This document shows positions 20,517 through 29,973 of a stretch of DNA of 35,874 nt, piece by piece. A program made the translations under genes and the position numbers. The notes under the pieces were generated by a model. The model was given only the letters and a program-made list of their open reading frames with translations, did not search any database and was not told the DNA's origin. Origin of the DNA: an uncultured Aurantimicrobium sp. (lineage in GTDB: Bacteria > Actinomycetota > Actinomycetes > Actinomycetales > Microbacteriaceae); the NCBI RefSeq assembly GCF_936931525.1, contig NZ_CAKZII010000172.1, positions 1 to 35,874 of the forward strand, in the 5' to 3' direction. Position 1 is the stretch's first letter, and every line of letters begins with the position of its first letter.

Positions 20517-21980
20517 TTACTCAGGAATCATGTACCAAAGCGGATATGCCTTGGCCTTGTACAGGAACATGGTGTGCAGCATGCGCTTGACCCAGTGGCC
20601 AGCAAGGCCAATCTCGCCCGTGGTGAGTTCAGGGTTGCGGCCACCGGATGAACCAAACTTGGAATAGTCAGGAACAATGGGGGTCATTGCGATAGCTGCG
20701 GCTGTTCCAGTGGTGAATCCTGTTCCAGTTGATGCGATGCAGGCGGCACCCATCTCAGCCATTGAGCCGTGATGAGTAGCTACCTGGTTGCCGTGCTTGA
20801 TCATGTCCACGATGGAGAAAGCAGCCAGCTTGCCCATGACACCCGAAGGCATTCCGGTGCGAGGTGGTGCAGGAGCAATCATGGTGCCGTCTGGAGCCTG
20901 GCGTGGCTTCGAGATTGCATGTGGTGGAGCGAAGGCGATACCCACGCCGAAGATGTTTCCATAGGTGGGGTTTTGGTAGGTCTTGGGCCAGTCAGCTGCA
21001 GACCATTCCTCGAAAGGCTTAGCTGTGTAGTCCGCGTCCACCTTGAGGAAGCCGCTTGGTGCAAAGAGCTGCGAAGTAATGTCTTCGCCTGCCTTGTTGT
21101 GTGCGGTGAGGTCTGCACCACGGAATGGAGGAAGCAACATAGCGAAGTCGTAAGACAAGGTGTTCTTGCTGCCATCAAGCTGTGTGTAGTGAATGACTCC
21201 AGGAGTCACTTCGGTCACAGCGGCTTGAGTGATTGCCTTGACATCACGCTCGTGGAAGAGGGATTCCATCCATGCCTGGCTGGTGAGCTGGCTATCTCCC
21301 TTTTCGAACTGCATGCCCCCGACGCCGAAGTCGCCGAGTTCGTTCTCATTGGTGATGTAAATCACCTCAGCGAGGTGGCGCAGGCGCTCCTGGCGAATCT
21401 CGTGCTCCACGTTGAAGGCATATTCAAAAGCTGCGCCTTCACAGGTGCAGGTTCCGTGGCCGGTACCAACAACGATGGTCTGCTTGATACCTGCGCGCAG
21501 GTTCTCAATAACTTGGTGGAAATCTTTCGCAGCGTGGGTCGCGTGTGAAGGAGTGCACACCGACGAGGTGAACCCATTGTCGGGGCCAAGGCCAGGGGTG
21601 GCTTCAAAGTTCAGCTTGGGGCCAGTGGCGTTGACCAGGTAGTCGTAGCTAATGCGCTCGATCTGACCGACCTTGTCTGGGTCTGTGTATTTCACTTCAA
21701 CAAAGGGGGACGCGCTCTGCGCGTCACCTTCTGGCCAGATACCGGTGGCGAGAGCTTGACGGAAGTCAATCTTCTTGCGCTTGTAGACGGGTGCCAAGGG
21801 GAAGACGACCTGTTTGGTTGTCATTCTTCCGACGCCGACCCAAATGTTGGAGGGAATCCAGTTCCACTTGGAGTTGGGAGAAACCACGATAATTTCGTGT
21901 GCCGATCCCAGTTTTTTCTTGAGGTACAGGGCTGCCGTGTGTCCAGATACACCAGCGCCGAGAACTACTACGCGTGACAT
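20517..21980 (-). CDS. Sulfide:quinone-oxidoreductase-like FAD flavoprotein
   Basis: A 487-aa flavoprotein. FAD binding is shown by VVVLGAGVSGHTAA at the N-terminus, the middle motif YDYLVNATGP and a second dinucleotide motif TIVVGTGHGTC. Cys142, Cys178, Cys180 and Cys414 are candidates for the redox-active pair. The C-terminal AHWVKR..HTMFLYKAKAYPLWYMIPE-type end is amphipathic and could dock on the membrane, as in SQR. It probably oxidises sulfide or persulfide to sulfane sulfur with electrons passed to quinone. The promoter overlaps a CsoR/CstR-type palindrome (22029-22044), which supports a sulfur or metal stress role. It forms an operon with the 47-aa protein. The exact SQR type is uncertain. 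Confidence 0.8.
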   Translation of the reverse strand: MSRVVVLGAGVSGHTAALYLKKKLGSAHEIIVVSPNSKWNWIPSNIWVGVGRMTTKQVVFPLAPVYKRKKIDFRQALATGIWPEGDAQSASPFVEVKYTDPDKVGQIERISYDYLVNATGPKLNFEATPGLGPDNGFTSSVCTPSHATHAAKDFHQVIENLRAGIKQTIVVGTGHGTCTCEGAAFEYAFNVEHEIRQERLRHLAEVIYITNENELGDFGVGGMQFEKGDSQLTSQAWMESLFHERDVKAITQAAVTEVTPGVIHYTQLDGSKNTLSYDFAMLLPPFRGADLTAHNKAGEDITSQLFAPSGFLKVDADYTAKPFEEWSAADWPKTYQNPTYGNIFGVGIAFAPPHAISKPRQAPDGTMIAPAPPRTGMPSGVMGKLAAFSIVDMIKHGNQVATHHGSMAEMGAACIASTGTGFTTGTAAAIAMTPIVPDYSKFGSSGGRNPELTTGEIGLAGHWVKRMLHTMFLYKAKAYPLWYMIPE

Positions 21981-22028
21981 TGTGTTGTCTCTTTTCTGAG
22001 GACGAGGTATGCCCTCATCTCTATGTAT

Positions 22029-22044
22029 ATACCCCCGGGGGTAT
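22029..22044. promoter_or_regulatory. CsoR/CstR-type operator ATACCCCCGGGGGTAT
   Basis: A perfect 16-bp palindrome between the flavoprotein gene (minus) and the 209-aa gene (plus). Its G-tract/C-tract with ATA ends is the classic operator of the CsoR family (CsoR for Cu(I), CstR for persulfide). Plausible -10 elements touch it on both sides (TATTTT on the plus strand, 22042-22047; TATACA on the minus strand), so a bound repressor would block both genes. No CsoR-family gene lies in the window. Confidence 0.75.
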
Positions 22045-22095
22045 TTTCTCTAGTGGGCACAATCACTGGATGGAATTCCGGGAGAGAATGAATAC

Positions 22096-22725
22096 ATGAA
22101 CGCGCCTTACCGAAAGCCAGCACTCTTTGCTGGACACGAGTTCAGTGCGTTCCAAGGCGGGGACGACCCTGCAGAAGTTTCTGCGATTGCGCACGACACT
22201 GCCAGGGCTTTGCTCTCACGCGTTCGTGACGAAGCGCACCCTGACATCGTGGAGAAAGTTGTTTCTTTTGCCGATGACAACGGCATCGACACCTTGGCTG
22301 AGCTCTGGTCTCGCTCGAGTGCACACTCCTTGCCTGGTGCACTGTGGCGAATGTATTTGATTCGTGATCTCATTCGAGCACAGGCAGCTCAGATGAGTGT
22401 GCTCTTTGGGCAGGGTCTTTCTGTGCTCAGCACGGTAGATGTCGTGGTTGCCGGGGCACCCACACCTGCAGGCCCAGAAGAGATGGTCAGCTTGGCTGAC
22501 ACCATCTTGCATGGAGCCTTCACAGGAGACTTTAGCGGGGCCTTGGACCGTTCGGCAGCCTTCTGCCGGATCATTTCTGCCGGTTGCACGGCAGTGGCAA
22601 ACGAGTCAGATGCAGCACATCCTGAGCGTGCCTCTACGCTCACGGTTCAGGCAGCTCGCCTGACTCAAACAGCTCATGAGCTCTCTGTCTGTGCTCGTTT
22701 GTGGCGTGACGGGACGCTCGACTAA
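22096..22725 (+). CDS. Conserved-looking cytosolic protein of unknown function
   Basis: A 209-aa, mostly helical protein without signal peptide or transmembrane segments. It has an acidic, Asp/Glu/Ala-rich composition and three Cys, at FCRIISAGC and VCARLW near the C-terminus. Motifs such as LWSRSSAHSLPGALWRMYLIR and GALDRSAAFC look like a defined family, perhaps one seen in other Microbacteriaceae, but I cannot name a function. It shares the CsoR/CstR-type palindrome with the divergent flavoprotein gene, so it may respond to the same signal. GGGAGAG lies about 10 nt before the ATG. An earlier ATG at 22088 runs straight into a stop and is not used. Confidence 0.75.
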   Translation: MNAPYRKPALFAGHEFSAFQGGDDPAEVSAIAHDTARALLSRVRDEAHPDIVEKVVSFADDNGIDTLAELWSRSSAHSLPGALWRMYLIRDLIRAQAAQMSVLFGQGLSVLSTVDVVVAGAPTPAGPEEMVSLADTILHGAFTGDFSGALDRSAAFCRIISAGCTAVANESDAAHPERASTLTVQAARLTQTAHELSVCARLWRDGTLD

Positions 22726-22835
22726 TCTGGTCAGTGCCGGACCGTAGTAACCCCGGGCTCCAATATTCGCCGCTGCGAGCGGCCTTCCGCCGAGAGGCGT
22801 TCACTGCGGTTCGGCATTTTCATGCCTGCAGCACG

Positions 22836-23786
22836 TTAGAGCTGAGAGTCGTGTGTCTCCACGGCAATGATGCCGGAGGAAGGATGGGTCGAGCTCAAGT
22901 GAACAACGCTGAAAGAGGCGGTGTTGAGCAGGCCTGCTTCTTCGAGTGCTGAAGTCCAGGGAGTTCCTGTGGCCAGAGCAATCTCACGGATGACTGCAGG
23001 TGAAACGGGGCCATGAGAGCACACCACGGTGCTCTTGCGCTTGCGCACGATTTCCCCAACAACGGAGCGAACATCGCCCTTGCCTGACTCGAAAGCGTCT
23101 TGGCTAATCTTTTTGGTGGACTTCACGTCTTTACCCAGCGCTTTGGCAACAGGAGCAATGGTTGCCAGGCATCGAGCTGCGGTGCTGGAGATAAAGCGCT
23201 TAGGTTTCCACGCGGCAATAGTGCCGACAATGCCGTGGGCCTGGGTCAGACCTCGCTCGGTGAGGGGACGCGTTGCGTCCTCACCGCGCCAATCTGACGG
23301 TGAAGCAGCCTTGCCATGGCGAAGCACGACAACAGCAAAAGTCTTGGTGACCCCTTCTTTGACCAGGGCAGCAAAGTTATCCAGGATCTCTTTGTCTGGC
23401 TCATAGCTGAGCTCTCCGCGAGCAGAAGCCAGAGGCAACCATTCCAGGGCAGCAACTTCATCGTTGGGAACAAACTTGGACTTCTGAATGGCCTTAGTGG
23501 TTACTTCGGCTGCCCAGTATTGAACAAACTTGTTCTTTCCGTTGGGCATGACATATTCAGTGGCACCCACAGGGACGCCGAGGGAAACCTTGATGCCGGT
23601 CTCTTCGCGGATCTCGCGCACCGCGGTCTGGGGGAGAGTTTCGCCTGGGTCAACCTTGCCCTTAGGCAGGGAGACGTCTTTGTGGCCGGTGCGGTGAATG
23701 ACGAGCACGTGAATGTCGTTACCGATGGTGCGCCAGAGGACTGCCCCAGCTGCATACACAGTGGTTGCTGGGCGGGTGATACTCAT
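22836..23786 (-). CDS. MutT1-like Nudix hydrolase fused to a histidine phosphatase domain
   Basis: A 316-aa two-domain protein. Residues about 8-140 are a Nudix domain with the box [22 protein letters not shown] (G-x5-E-x7-REIREETG, complete). Residues about 150-310 are a SixA/phosphoglycerate-mutase-like domain with the VLRHGKA catalytic motif, TAARC and a second His in VCSHGPV. This is the architecture of mycobacterial MutT1, which converts 8-oxo-GTP/dGTP and diadenosine polyphosphates, the second domain taking products further. The start overlaps the ppk stop by 4 nt, so it is co-translated with ppk. Linking nucleotide clean-up and polyphosphate metabolism is a common actinobacterial arrangement. 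Confidence 0.88.
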   Translation of the reverse strand: MSITRPATTVYAAGAVLWRTIGNDIHVLVIHRTGHKDVSLPKGKVDPGETLPQTAVREIREETGIKVSLGVPVGATEYVMPNGKNKFVQYWAAEVTTKAIQKSKFVPNDEVAALEWLPLASARGELSYEPDKEILDNFAALVKEGVTKTFAVVVLRHGKAASPSDWRGEDATRPLTERGLTQAHGIVGTIAAWKPKRFISSTAARCLATIAPVAKALGKDVKSTKKISQDAFESGKGDVRSVVGEIVRKRKSTVVCSHGPVSPAVIREIALATGTPWTSALEEAGLLNTASFSVVHLSSTHPSSGIIAVETHDSQL

Positions 23787-25951
23787 CGATGTCCTCCAGG
23801 GCGACGACGCTTACTAATCTGCTTCATCAAGTGATCTTGCAGATCGATGAGAGCTTCCCCTGATGCGTCCGCAGTGTGACGCGACCAGGAACCATCTGAC
23901 TCTAGCCACCATGACGCAGTTCCGTCATCCATAGCCAGATCAAAGAGGTCATTAAGTTCAGTGATGTGTTCCGAATTGGGCAAACGCACGAGCGCTTCCA
24001 CGCGACGATCCAGGTTGCGGTGCATCATGTCAGCACTGCCGATATAGACCTGGGGGTCGCCTTCGTTCTCAAACATGAAGATGCGGGAGTGCTCGAGGTA
24101 GCGACCCAAGATAGAGCGCACGCGGATGTTTTCGCTGAGGCCTGGCACGCCTGCCTTGATCGAGCTAATGCCACGAACCCACACATCTACCTTCACACCA
24201 GCACGGCTAGCGAGGTAGAGGGCGTCAATGATTTTCTCGTCCACCATGGAGTTGATCTTGATGCGAATGCGGGCAGGCTTGCCTGCCTGGGCATTCGTGG
24301 TCTCTTGGTGGATCAGTTTGAGCAGACCCTTGCGCAGGTGAAGCGGTGCGACCAAGAGGCGCTTGAACTTCTTCTCGATGGCATAGCCAGAGAGCTCATT
24401 GAACAAGCGAGTGAGGTCCTTGCCCACCTGAGGGTCAGCAGTGAGCAAACCGAAGTCTTCATAGAGGCGGCTGGTCTTGGGGTTGTAGTTTCCCGTGCCG
24501 ATGTGGCTGTAGTGCTTGAGTTGACCCTTTTCTTGGCGGATGACCAATGCAAGCTTGCAGTGGGTTTTCAGGCCAACCAAGCCATAGACAACGTGAACGC
24601 CAGCCTTCTCGAGCTTGCGTGCCCAGCTAATGTTGGCCTGCTCATCAAAGCGTGCCTTGATCTCGACCAAAGCAAGAACTTGCTTGCCTGCTTCAGCGGC
24701 ATTGATCAGTGCTTGAACAATGGGGCTGTCACCGCTGGTGCGGTAGAGAGTCTGCTTGATAGCCAGAACATTGGGGTCTGCAGCTGCCTGTTCCAAGAAT
24801 GACTGCACGCTGGTGGAGAACGATTCGTAGGGGTGGTGCAGCAGCACATCGCCGCGGCGAATCGAAGCAAAGATGCTGCGAGGTTCGTTTGCTTCTGCCG
24901 TGGTCAACGCCGCAGCGGTGGTGGGAACGTGAGGTGGGTAGTGCAGCTCGGGACGCTTGATACTCGCAATCTCAAACAGACCACCCAAGTTCAAGGGCTC
25001 GGGTAAGCGGTAGACCTCTTGCTCCGTGATGTCGAGTTCACGAATGAGCAGATCCAGAGTGGTGGGGTCCATCTTTTCGCCCACCTCGAGGCGAATGGGG
25101 GGACCAAAGCGTCGCTTGAGTAGACCCTTTTCGAGAACCTGGATGAGGTCTTCTGTTTCGTCCTCATCGATCTGGACATCCTCGTTGCGAGTCACCCGGA
25201 AGGTGTGGTGCTCGAGAATCTCCATACCGGGGAAAAGGTCTTGCAGCTGGTTGGCAATGAGATCTTCCAGCGCGATGTAGCGCAGGCTGGCAATTCCTTC
25301 ACGGCTGTCCACGCGAACAAAACGAGGCAGCATCTGTGGAACCTTGAGGCGCGCAAATTCCTCGGTACCGGTCTTGGCGTTACGAACCCGGATAGCCAAG
25401 TTCAATGACAAACCTGAGATGTACGGGAAGGGGTGTGCTGGGTCAACGGCCAGTGGCATCAGCACAGGGAAGATCTGGTCAGTGAAGTAGCGGTGCAGAA
25501 TCTCGTGATCTGCCTCGTCAAGAGAATCCCAGGTGACAACCTGGATGCCTGCTTCGGACAGGGCGGGCTTCACGCTCGCGTGGTACACATTCGCATGGCG
25601 CACCTGAAGCTCATGAGCTCGTGCAGAAATATCTGCGAGCACATCTGTGGGGGCACGGCCGATGTTGGTGGGAACAGCGAGGCCGGTCATGATGCGGCGC
25701 TTGAGACCAGCGACTCGCACCATAAAGAACTCGTCTAAGTTGCTGGCAAAGATGGCCAAGAAGTTGGCTCGCTCGAGAAGTGGAAGCTTCTCATCTTCCG
25801 CCAGTTCCAGTACTCGCTGGTTGAAAGAGAGCCAGCTCAGCTCGCGGTCAAGGAAGCGGTCAGCAGGTAATTCCGCAGAAGGTTTAAGAACGACTTCTTC
25901 GAAGTCATCGTCGACATCAGGAGCGTCGATATCGGTTTCGTGCGGAGCCAT
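23783..25951 (-). CDS. ppk: Polyphosphate kinase 1
   Basis: A full-length 722-aa PPK1. The N-terminal domain carries [20 protein letters not shown] and [21 protein letters not shown]. The catalytic domains carry [14 protein letters not shown], the phosphorylated-His region [19 protein letters not shown], and [13 protein letters not shown] followed by [17 protein letters not shown]. It reversibly moves the gamma-phosphate of ATP onto inorganic polyphosphate and is membrane-associated in many bacteria. An acidic N-terminal extension of about 25 residues precedes the conserved start. It lies 37 nt after the GlnR-type regulator and overlaps mutT1, suggesting one transcription unit. CAGTAT sits 6 nt before its ATG, a weaker instance of the leaderless pattern. 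Confidence 0.93.
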   Translation of the reverse strand: MAPHETDIDAPDVDDDFEEVVLKPSAELPADRFLDRELSWLSFNQRVLELAEDEKLPLLERANFLAIFASNLDEFFMVRVAGLKRRIMTGLAVPTNIGRAPTDVLADISARAHELQVRHANVYHASVKPALSEAGIQVVTWDSLDEADHEILHRYFTDQIFPVLMPLAVDPAHPFPYISGLSLNLAIRVRNAKTGTEEFARLKVPQMLPRFVRVDSREGIASLRYIALEDLIANQLQDLFPGMEILEHHTFRVTRNEDVQIDEDETEDLIQVLEKGLLKRRFGPPIRLEVGEKMDPTTLDLLIRELDITEQEVYRLPEPLNLGGLFEIASIKRPELHYPPHVPTTAAALTTAEANEPRSIFASIRRGDVLLHHPYESFSTSVQSFLEQAAADPNVLAIKQTLYRTSGDSPIVQALINAAEAGKQVLALVEIKARFDEQANISWARKLEKAGVHVVYGLVGLKTHCKLALVIRQEKGQLKHYSHIGTGNYNPKTSRLYEDFGLLTADPQVGKDLTRLFNELSGYAIEKKFKRLLVAPLHLRKGLLKLIHQETTNAQAGKPARIRIKINSMVDEKIIDALYLASRAGVKVDVWVRGISSIKAGVPGLSENIRVRSILGRYLEHSRIFMFENEGDPQVYIGSADMMHRNLDRRVEALVRLPNSEHITELNDLFDLAMDDGTASWWLESDGSWSRHTADASGEALIDLQDHLMKQISKRRRPGGHR

Positions 25952-25988
25952 GCATTCATACTGGCACGCAGAGGTGACCGGAAGGAAA

Positions 25989-26678
25989 CTAGGAGGTTAC
26001 GGAAGCGTGCTCGTGGGTTTCTTCAGCCACGTTGAAGCGGTAGCCCACGTTACGCACGGTGCCAATGACCTGCTCCATGTCACCGAGCTTGGCACGAAGT
26101 CGACGGACGTGAACATCCACGGTGCGCGTGCCACCGAAGTAGTCGTAGCCCCACACTTCACTGAGCAACTGTTCACGTGTGAACACGCGTGAAGGGTGGG
26201 TTGCTAAGAAGCGGAGGAGTTCAAACTCTTTATAGGTGAGGTCGAGAGGCTTGTCGTGGACCTTCACTGAGTAGGACGCTTCATCGATCACGATGCCGGA
26301 AGCAGAAATACGCGCTTCTGAAGGTGCTACTTGCTGGGCGCGACCCAGTGCCAGACGGATACGAGCATCAATCTCAGCGGGACCAGCGGTCTCGAGAATG
26401 ACATCTGCCACACCCCAGTCAGGGCTGACAGCAGCAAGGCCACCTTCGGTGATGACAAGAAGAAGGGGAGAGCTCAGGCCGGTGGCCTGCAAGATCTTGC
26501 ACAGGCTCTTGGCGCTGGCCAAGTCGGTACGAGCATCGACCATAACGATGTCACTGTGAGGTGCGCTGACCAGCTGTGCTGGTTCTGCAGGGATGGTCTT
26601 CACCTGGTGTGAGAGCAATCCAAGCGCGGGGAGGACCTCCGCGTTGTGGCGCGCGGCGAGAATCAGAATGCTGGCCAT
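25989..26678 (-). CDS. glnR: GlnR-type orphan OmpR-family regulator
   Basis: About 229 aa from the ATG at 26678, which has GAGGTG 6 nt upstream; a GTG at 26687 is less likely. The receiver-like domain has Asp48 and Arg50 (MVDAR) but lacks the usual acidic pair at the N-terminus, so phosphorylation is unlikely. This fits actinobacterial GlnR, where the Asp/Arg pair serves dimer contacts. The winged-helix domain (about 130-220) carries [20 protein letters not shown] and [20 protein letters not shown], ending in VRNVGYRF, nearly as in Streptomyces GlnR. GlnR controls nitrogen genes and in some species also phosphate and carbon genes. Position before ppk suggests a nitrogen-polyphosphate link here. 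Confidence 0.82.
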   Translation of the reverse strand: MASILILAARHNAEVLPALGLLSHQVKTIPAEPAQLVSAPHSDIVMVDARTDLASAKSLCKILQATGLSSPLLLVITEGGLAAVSPDWGVADVILETAGPAEIDARIRLALGRAQQVAPSEARISASGIVIDEASYSVKVHDKPLDLTYKEFELLRFLATHPSRVFTREQLLSEVWGYDYFGGTRTVDVHVRRLRAKLGDMEQVIGTVRNVGYRFNVAEETHEHASVTS

Positions 26679-26803
26679 TACGGTCACCTCGTCTCACTTG
26701 GTGTTAACAGTCTAAATGCCATGTGTTTCAACGAGGTTTCGTATTCCTCAGTGTGGAATGCAGGGTTACCGGTTTATGACCTGCCTCGGAATATGATGGA
26801 CAC

Positions 26804-26914
26804 ATGCTTCTCGCAATTGAACTTTTCTTCATTGGCCTCCTTGGTGTTGCCGGTCTGGCCATTGCATGGATCTCAGGCATCGTTGTGTACAAGCTGTTCA
26901 AGGGACAGCGCTAA
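26804..26914 (+). CDS. Small single-helix membrane protein (36 aa)
   Basis: The protein begins MLLAIELFFIGLLGVAGLAI and ends VVYKLFKGQR, one hydrophobic helix with a basic cytosolic tail. TATGAT lies exactly 6 nt before the ATG, a near-consensus -10 giving a leaderless mRNA. ygfZ starts 9 nt after its stop, so it probably leads a two-gene transcript. Tails of the type Y..LYKGQR may recur in small actinobacterial proteins, but I cannot assign a function. Confidence 0.7.
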   Translation: MLLAIELFFIGLLGVAGLAIAWISGIVVYKLFKGQR

Positions 26915-26923
26915 GCGCATCTC

Positions 26924-28072
26924 ATGGCTGACGATGCCTCGTCGGCTCCCGGCGGTATGCCACTCTCACCTTTCACTGTGCTTCCTGGCGCAATTGTGGG
27001 GTCAACGGGCGTAGCCAGTGCCTATGGCAACAGCCTGACAGAGCAGCGCAGTCTGCTCGCAGGCGGTGCCCTGGTTGATCTCTCTGATCGCGGGGTTATT
27101 GCTGTTTCGGGGCCAGATCGCCTGAGTTGGCTAGATTCTTTGCTGAGCCAGCGCCTCGATCAGCTGAAGCCAGGACAGAGCACTGAGACTCTTCTCCTGG
27201 ATCCTCACGGCCATGTTCAGCACGCCATGCGCGTAGTTGAAGATGGCGAGACCAGCTGGCTCTTGATAGATGAAGGTCGCGCTGAAGAACTCACGAAGTG
27301 GCTACTCAAGATGCGCTTCATGAAGCAGGTTGAGATTGTTGACCGCTCAACGGAGATGCTCACCGTCGGTTTCTTTGGTGACCTTCCTGATGTTCTTGCT
27401 CCACTTGTTCTCCAGCCTGCAGATGTTCCTGTGATCTGGGCAGACCCATGGAATGCCGTTTCCGAAGGTGGTTGGCAATATTCCACTGAGCAGCACCCAG
27501 CCCACGGTTGGAACTATTCAGAAGCAGTTATTCCTCGCAGTGCTGCTGATGAGCTCGTAGATCTGGCACAGGCGGGGGTTATCTCTTTCGCCGGCACTGA
27601 TGCCCTCGAGGCTCTGCGCATTGCTGCCTGGCGTCCCCGCATCGCCACCGAAGGTGACGACAATGCCCTGCCCCATGAGTTTGATTGGCTGCGCACCGCG
27701 GTCCACTTGAATAAGGGTTGCTATCGAGGTCAAGAAACCGTGGCCAAGGTGCACAACCTGGGCCACCCTCCCCGCCGCTTGGCATTCTTGAGCCTCGATG
27801 GTGTGGATGTCGTACTCCCACCATCTGGATCAGCTGTGATGGATGGTGAGACCGAGGTGGGCCACATCACCAGTGCCGCCCGCCACTTTGAAGAGGGCGT
27901 TATTGCGCTGGCCATCTTGAAACGCAACGCTAACCCCGAAGCAGAGCTTGTGGTTGTTGCAGATGGAACACAGATTCCTGCCACGCAAGTGGTCATCGTT
28001 CCACCAGATGCTGGCCGCACCGCGAATGTTCCCAGGCTCCCGCGCTTGGGTGCGGTGAAGCGCGAGCAGTAA
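26924..28072 (+). CDS. ygfZ: YgfZ/GcvT-like folate-binding protein
   Basis: A 382-aa cytosolic protein with the signature KGCYRGQETVAKVHNLGHPP, the K-G-C-Y-x-G-Q-E motif of the YgfZ/COG0354 family. Upstream blocks (VDLSDRGVIAVSGPDRLSWL and a conserved LDPHGHV) also fit. YgfZ proteins bind tetrahydrofolate and help build or repair certain iron-sulfur enzymes such as the tRNA methylthio-transferase MiaB. It follows the 36-aa gene closely and lacks a clear ribosome site of its own, so translation may depend on that neighbour. It converges with the methyltransferase, stops 10 nt apart. Confidence 0.9.
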   Translation: MADDASSAPGGMPLSPFTVLPGAIVGSTGVASAYGNSLTEQRSLLAGGALVDLSDRGVIAVSGPDRLSWLDSLLSQRLDQLKPGQSTETLLLDPHGHVQHAMRVVEDGETSWLLIDEGRAEELTKWLLKMRFMKQVEIVDRSTEMLTVGFFGDLPDVLAPLVLQPADVPVIWADPWNAVSEGGWQYSTEQHPAHGWNYSEAVIPRSAADELVDLAQAGVISFAGTDALEALRIAAWRPRIATEGDDNALPHEFDWLRTAVHLNKGCYRGQETVAKVHNLGHPPRRLAFLSLDGVDVVLPPSGSAVMDGETEVGHITSAARHFEEGVIALAILKRNANPEAELVVVADGTQIPATQVVIVPPDAGRTANVPRLPRLGAVKREQ

Positions 28073-28082
28073 CCAGCCTGGG

Positions 28083-28895
28083 CTAGTTCGCCTTCACTGC
28101 CTCATAGGCAATGGTGATTTCACCCAGGCGCCAGCGGCTCTTGTTGCCGATGATGGGCCAGCCGGCCTCTTTCATTCCCTGAGCTGTGGCGATCCAGCGC
28201 TGGGTGGCACCAAAGCTTCCTAGTGGGGCATGAGTGAGCCACTGCCTATCTAAGGCAGTGAGGAAGTCATGAATGCGCTCGCCAGGAACGTTGTGATGAA
28301 TGAGTGCCTTGGGTAATCTCTCGGCCACAATCGAGGGAACCTCGAGCGTGTCTAGCTTGAGTGCAATGCTCAAGGTTTGTGGTCCTTCGTGAGTCACGGC
28401 AATCCAGCTGGAGATCCGACCAATCTCATCACAGGTGCCCTCCACGAGGACGCCGCCAGATTGGAGCCTGGCAACCATCATGTCCCAGGCACCTTGAACT
28501 TCTGGCTCGTCATATTGACGCAAGACATTGAAGGCGCGGATGACCACGGGCTTTCGGTTCTTGGCTACGGGAACTTCAAAGCCTCCGCGGGCAAAGGTGA
28601 TGCCCCTGGCCTGTTCTGCGGTGACAAGTTCTTCTTTTTCCCAGCGGGAAAGTTCTGCTTTCGCGATCGTCACACGCTCGGGATCAATTTCGAGCCCCAG
28701 GAGTTCCACTTCGGGCCTGGTCTTGCGCAATCTGGTGGCAAGCTCAACGGGCGTGGCCGCACTGGCGCCATAGCCCAGGTCGATCACCAGCGGGTCGCTT
28801 GTGGTGCGCAGGGCAGGCCAGGTTTGAATCCACCTGTCCACTCGGCGCAAGCGATTGGCGTTGGTTGTCCCACGCGTGATGTTTCCCACGGGCAT
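28083..28895 (-). CDS. Class I SAM-dependent methyltransferase, target unknown
   Basis: A 270-aa cytosolic protein. Motif I is VIDLGYGASAATPVELATRL and motif II is LLGLEIDPERVTIA, with a later FNVLRQYDEPEV region where many such enzymes hold motif IV. The glycine loop (GYGASA) is less usual than GxGxG but still fits a Rossmann methyltransferase. The C-terminal part (LTALDRQWLTHAPLGSFG) may form a substrate cap. Only 33 bp separate its start from divergent gpmA, so the two promoters must overlap. I cannot tell whether it modifies RNA, protein or a small molecule. Confidence 0.78.
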   Translation of the reverse strand: MPVGNITRGTTNANRLRRVDRWIQTWPALRTTSDPLVIDLGYGASAATPVELATRLRKTRPEVELLGLEIDPERVTIAKAELSRWEKEELVTAEQARGITFARGGFEVPVAKNRKPVVIRAFNVLRQYDEPEVQGAWDMMVARLQSGGVLVEGTCDEIGRISSWIAVTHEGPQTLSIALKLDTLEVPSIVAERLPKALIHHNVPGERIHDFLTALDRQWLTHAPLGSFGATQRWIATAQGMKEAGWPIIGNKSRWRLGEITIAYEAVKAN

Positions 28896-28928
28896 GGTGA
28901 CCAGTTAACCACCCAATAAACTGGAGTC

Positions 28929-29675
28929 ATGACGCACACATTGATTTTGCTGAGACACGGTAATAGCGACTGGAACCAGAAGAACCTGTTCACAGGTTGG
29001 GTTGATGTTCGCTTGAGCGAACAGGGCGTGGGCGAAGCCAAGCGTGCTGGTGAACTTCTCGCAGAATCTGGCGTTCTTCCTGACGTGCTCTACACCTCTG
29101 TTCTCAGCCGTGCTATTCAGACCGCCAACCTGGCTCTGGACACCGCTGACCGTCTCTGGATTCCTGTCAAGCGAAGCTGGCGCTTGAACGAGCGTCACTA
29201 CGGTGCACTGCAGGGCAAGGACAAGGCACAGACCTTGGCTGAATACGGTCCCGAGCAGTTCATGACCTGGCGTCGTTCTTTTGACACACCACCACCACCC
29301 ATTGCCGATGACAACGAGTACTCACAGATCAATGACGTGCGTTATGACGGCATTGATGGCGCCATTCCTGCGACCGAGTGCCTCAAGGACGTTATCGACC
29401 GCATGATTCCTTACTGGGAATCAGACATCACGAAGGATCTTGCCGCAGGCAAGACCGTTCTGGTTACTGCTCACGGCAACTCGCTGCGCGCACTGGTCAA
29501 GCACCTCGATGGCATCTCTGACGATGACATTGCAGAGCTCAACATCCCTACCGGTATTCCCTTGGTGTACAAGCTGGACGAAAACTTCCGTCCACTTGGA
29601 CCTGCTGAATACCTTGACCCTGAGGCTGCTGCAGCTGGCGCTGCTGCTGTTGCCGCTCAGGGCAACAAGAAGTAG
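28929..29675 (+). CDS. gpmA: 2,3-bisphosphoglycerate-dependent phosphoglycerate mutase
   Basis: The protein has 248 aa, normal for the family. The catalytic His is in [18 protein letters not shown], followed by [30 protein letters not shown] and [19 protein letters not shown] (second His). It interconverts 3- and 2-phosphoglycerate in glycolysis. The C-terminal 20 or so residues are an Ala-rich tail ending QGNKK. TAAACT lies exactly 6 nt before the ATG. A GGAG box is only 2 nt from the start, too close to act as a ribosome site, so the mRNA is probably leaderless. Confidence 0.95.
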   Translation: MTHTLILLRHGNSDWNQKNLFTGWVDVRLSEQGVGEAKRAGELLAESGVLPDVLYTSVLSRAIQTANLALDTADRLWIPVKRSWRLNERHYGALQGKDKAQTLAEYGPEQFMTWRRSFDTPPPPIADDNEYSQINDVRYDGIDGAIPATECLKDVIDRMIPYWESDITKDLAAGKTVLVTAHGNSLRALVKHLDGISDDDIAELNIPTGIPLVYKLDENFRPLGPAEYLDPEAAAAGAAAVAAQGNKK

Positions 29676-29755
29676 AACTTCACCGCCGAAGCTTTCTTCA
29701 CTACCAAGCGGCATGCTGCCGTGAATCACGTTCACCACGAGTAATGGAGAAAAAC

Positions 29756-29920
29756 ATGAAGCTATTTGGTTGGTTCAGAAAATCTGAGCCTGTCGTTGAC
29801 ATCACCTTGACCGAGTCAATCCTTGTTCAGAAGTCCAAGAAGAACCCGGACAAGTTGACCAAGAAGGAAGTAGAAGCGCTCAAGAAGATTGTTGAGCGAG
29901 TCGAAAACTACAACGCGTAA
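29756..29920 (+). CDS. Small charged protein (54 aa), function unknown
   Basis: The protein begins MKLFGWFRKSEPVVDITLTE and ends KKIVERVENYNA, Lys/Glu-rich, probably two helices, without Cys or membrane segment. GGAGA lies 5 nt before this ATG; an earlier in-frame ATG at 29744 overlaps that box and is less likely. It sits 80 nt after gpmA and directly before a strong terminator. I do not recognise the family. Confidence 0.7.
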   Translation: MKLFGWFRKSEPVVDITLTESILVQKSKKNPDKLTKKEVEALKKIVERVENYNA

Positions 29921-29933
29921 CGCGCTTAACGAC

Positions 29934-29962
29934 AAAAGCGGCCAGGAATACTGGCCGCTTTT
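29934..29962. terminator. Bidirectional terminator between the 54-aa gene and the lpqE-like gene
   Basis: A perfect 12-bp stem (AAAAGCGGCCAG / CTGGCCGCTTTT) with a 5-nt loop. The A-run and T-run give a proper U-tract in both directions. The two converging genes end within 15 nt on either side. Confidence 0.93.
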
Positions 29963-29973
29963 GCGTTTAAGTT

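Noticed and set aside
20769-21548. 259-codon open frame opposite the flavoprotein gene
   Set aside because: It is fully antisense to conserved FAD motifs, with no promoter or ribosome site of its own.
22726-22835. Cluster of small hairpins (GCCGC..GCGGC, GGCAT..ATGCC) as a structured RNA gene
   Set aside because: Stems of 5 bp between convergent genes are more likely weak termination signals; no promoter or conserved RNA fold is evident.
23966-24802. 278-codon open frame inside ppk on the plus strand
   Set aside because: It lies wholly within the highly conserved ppk gene and its product has no recognisable motif.
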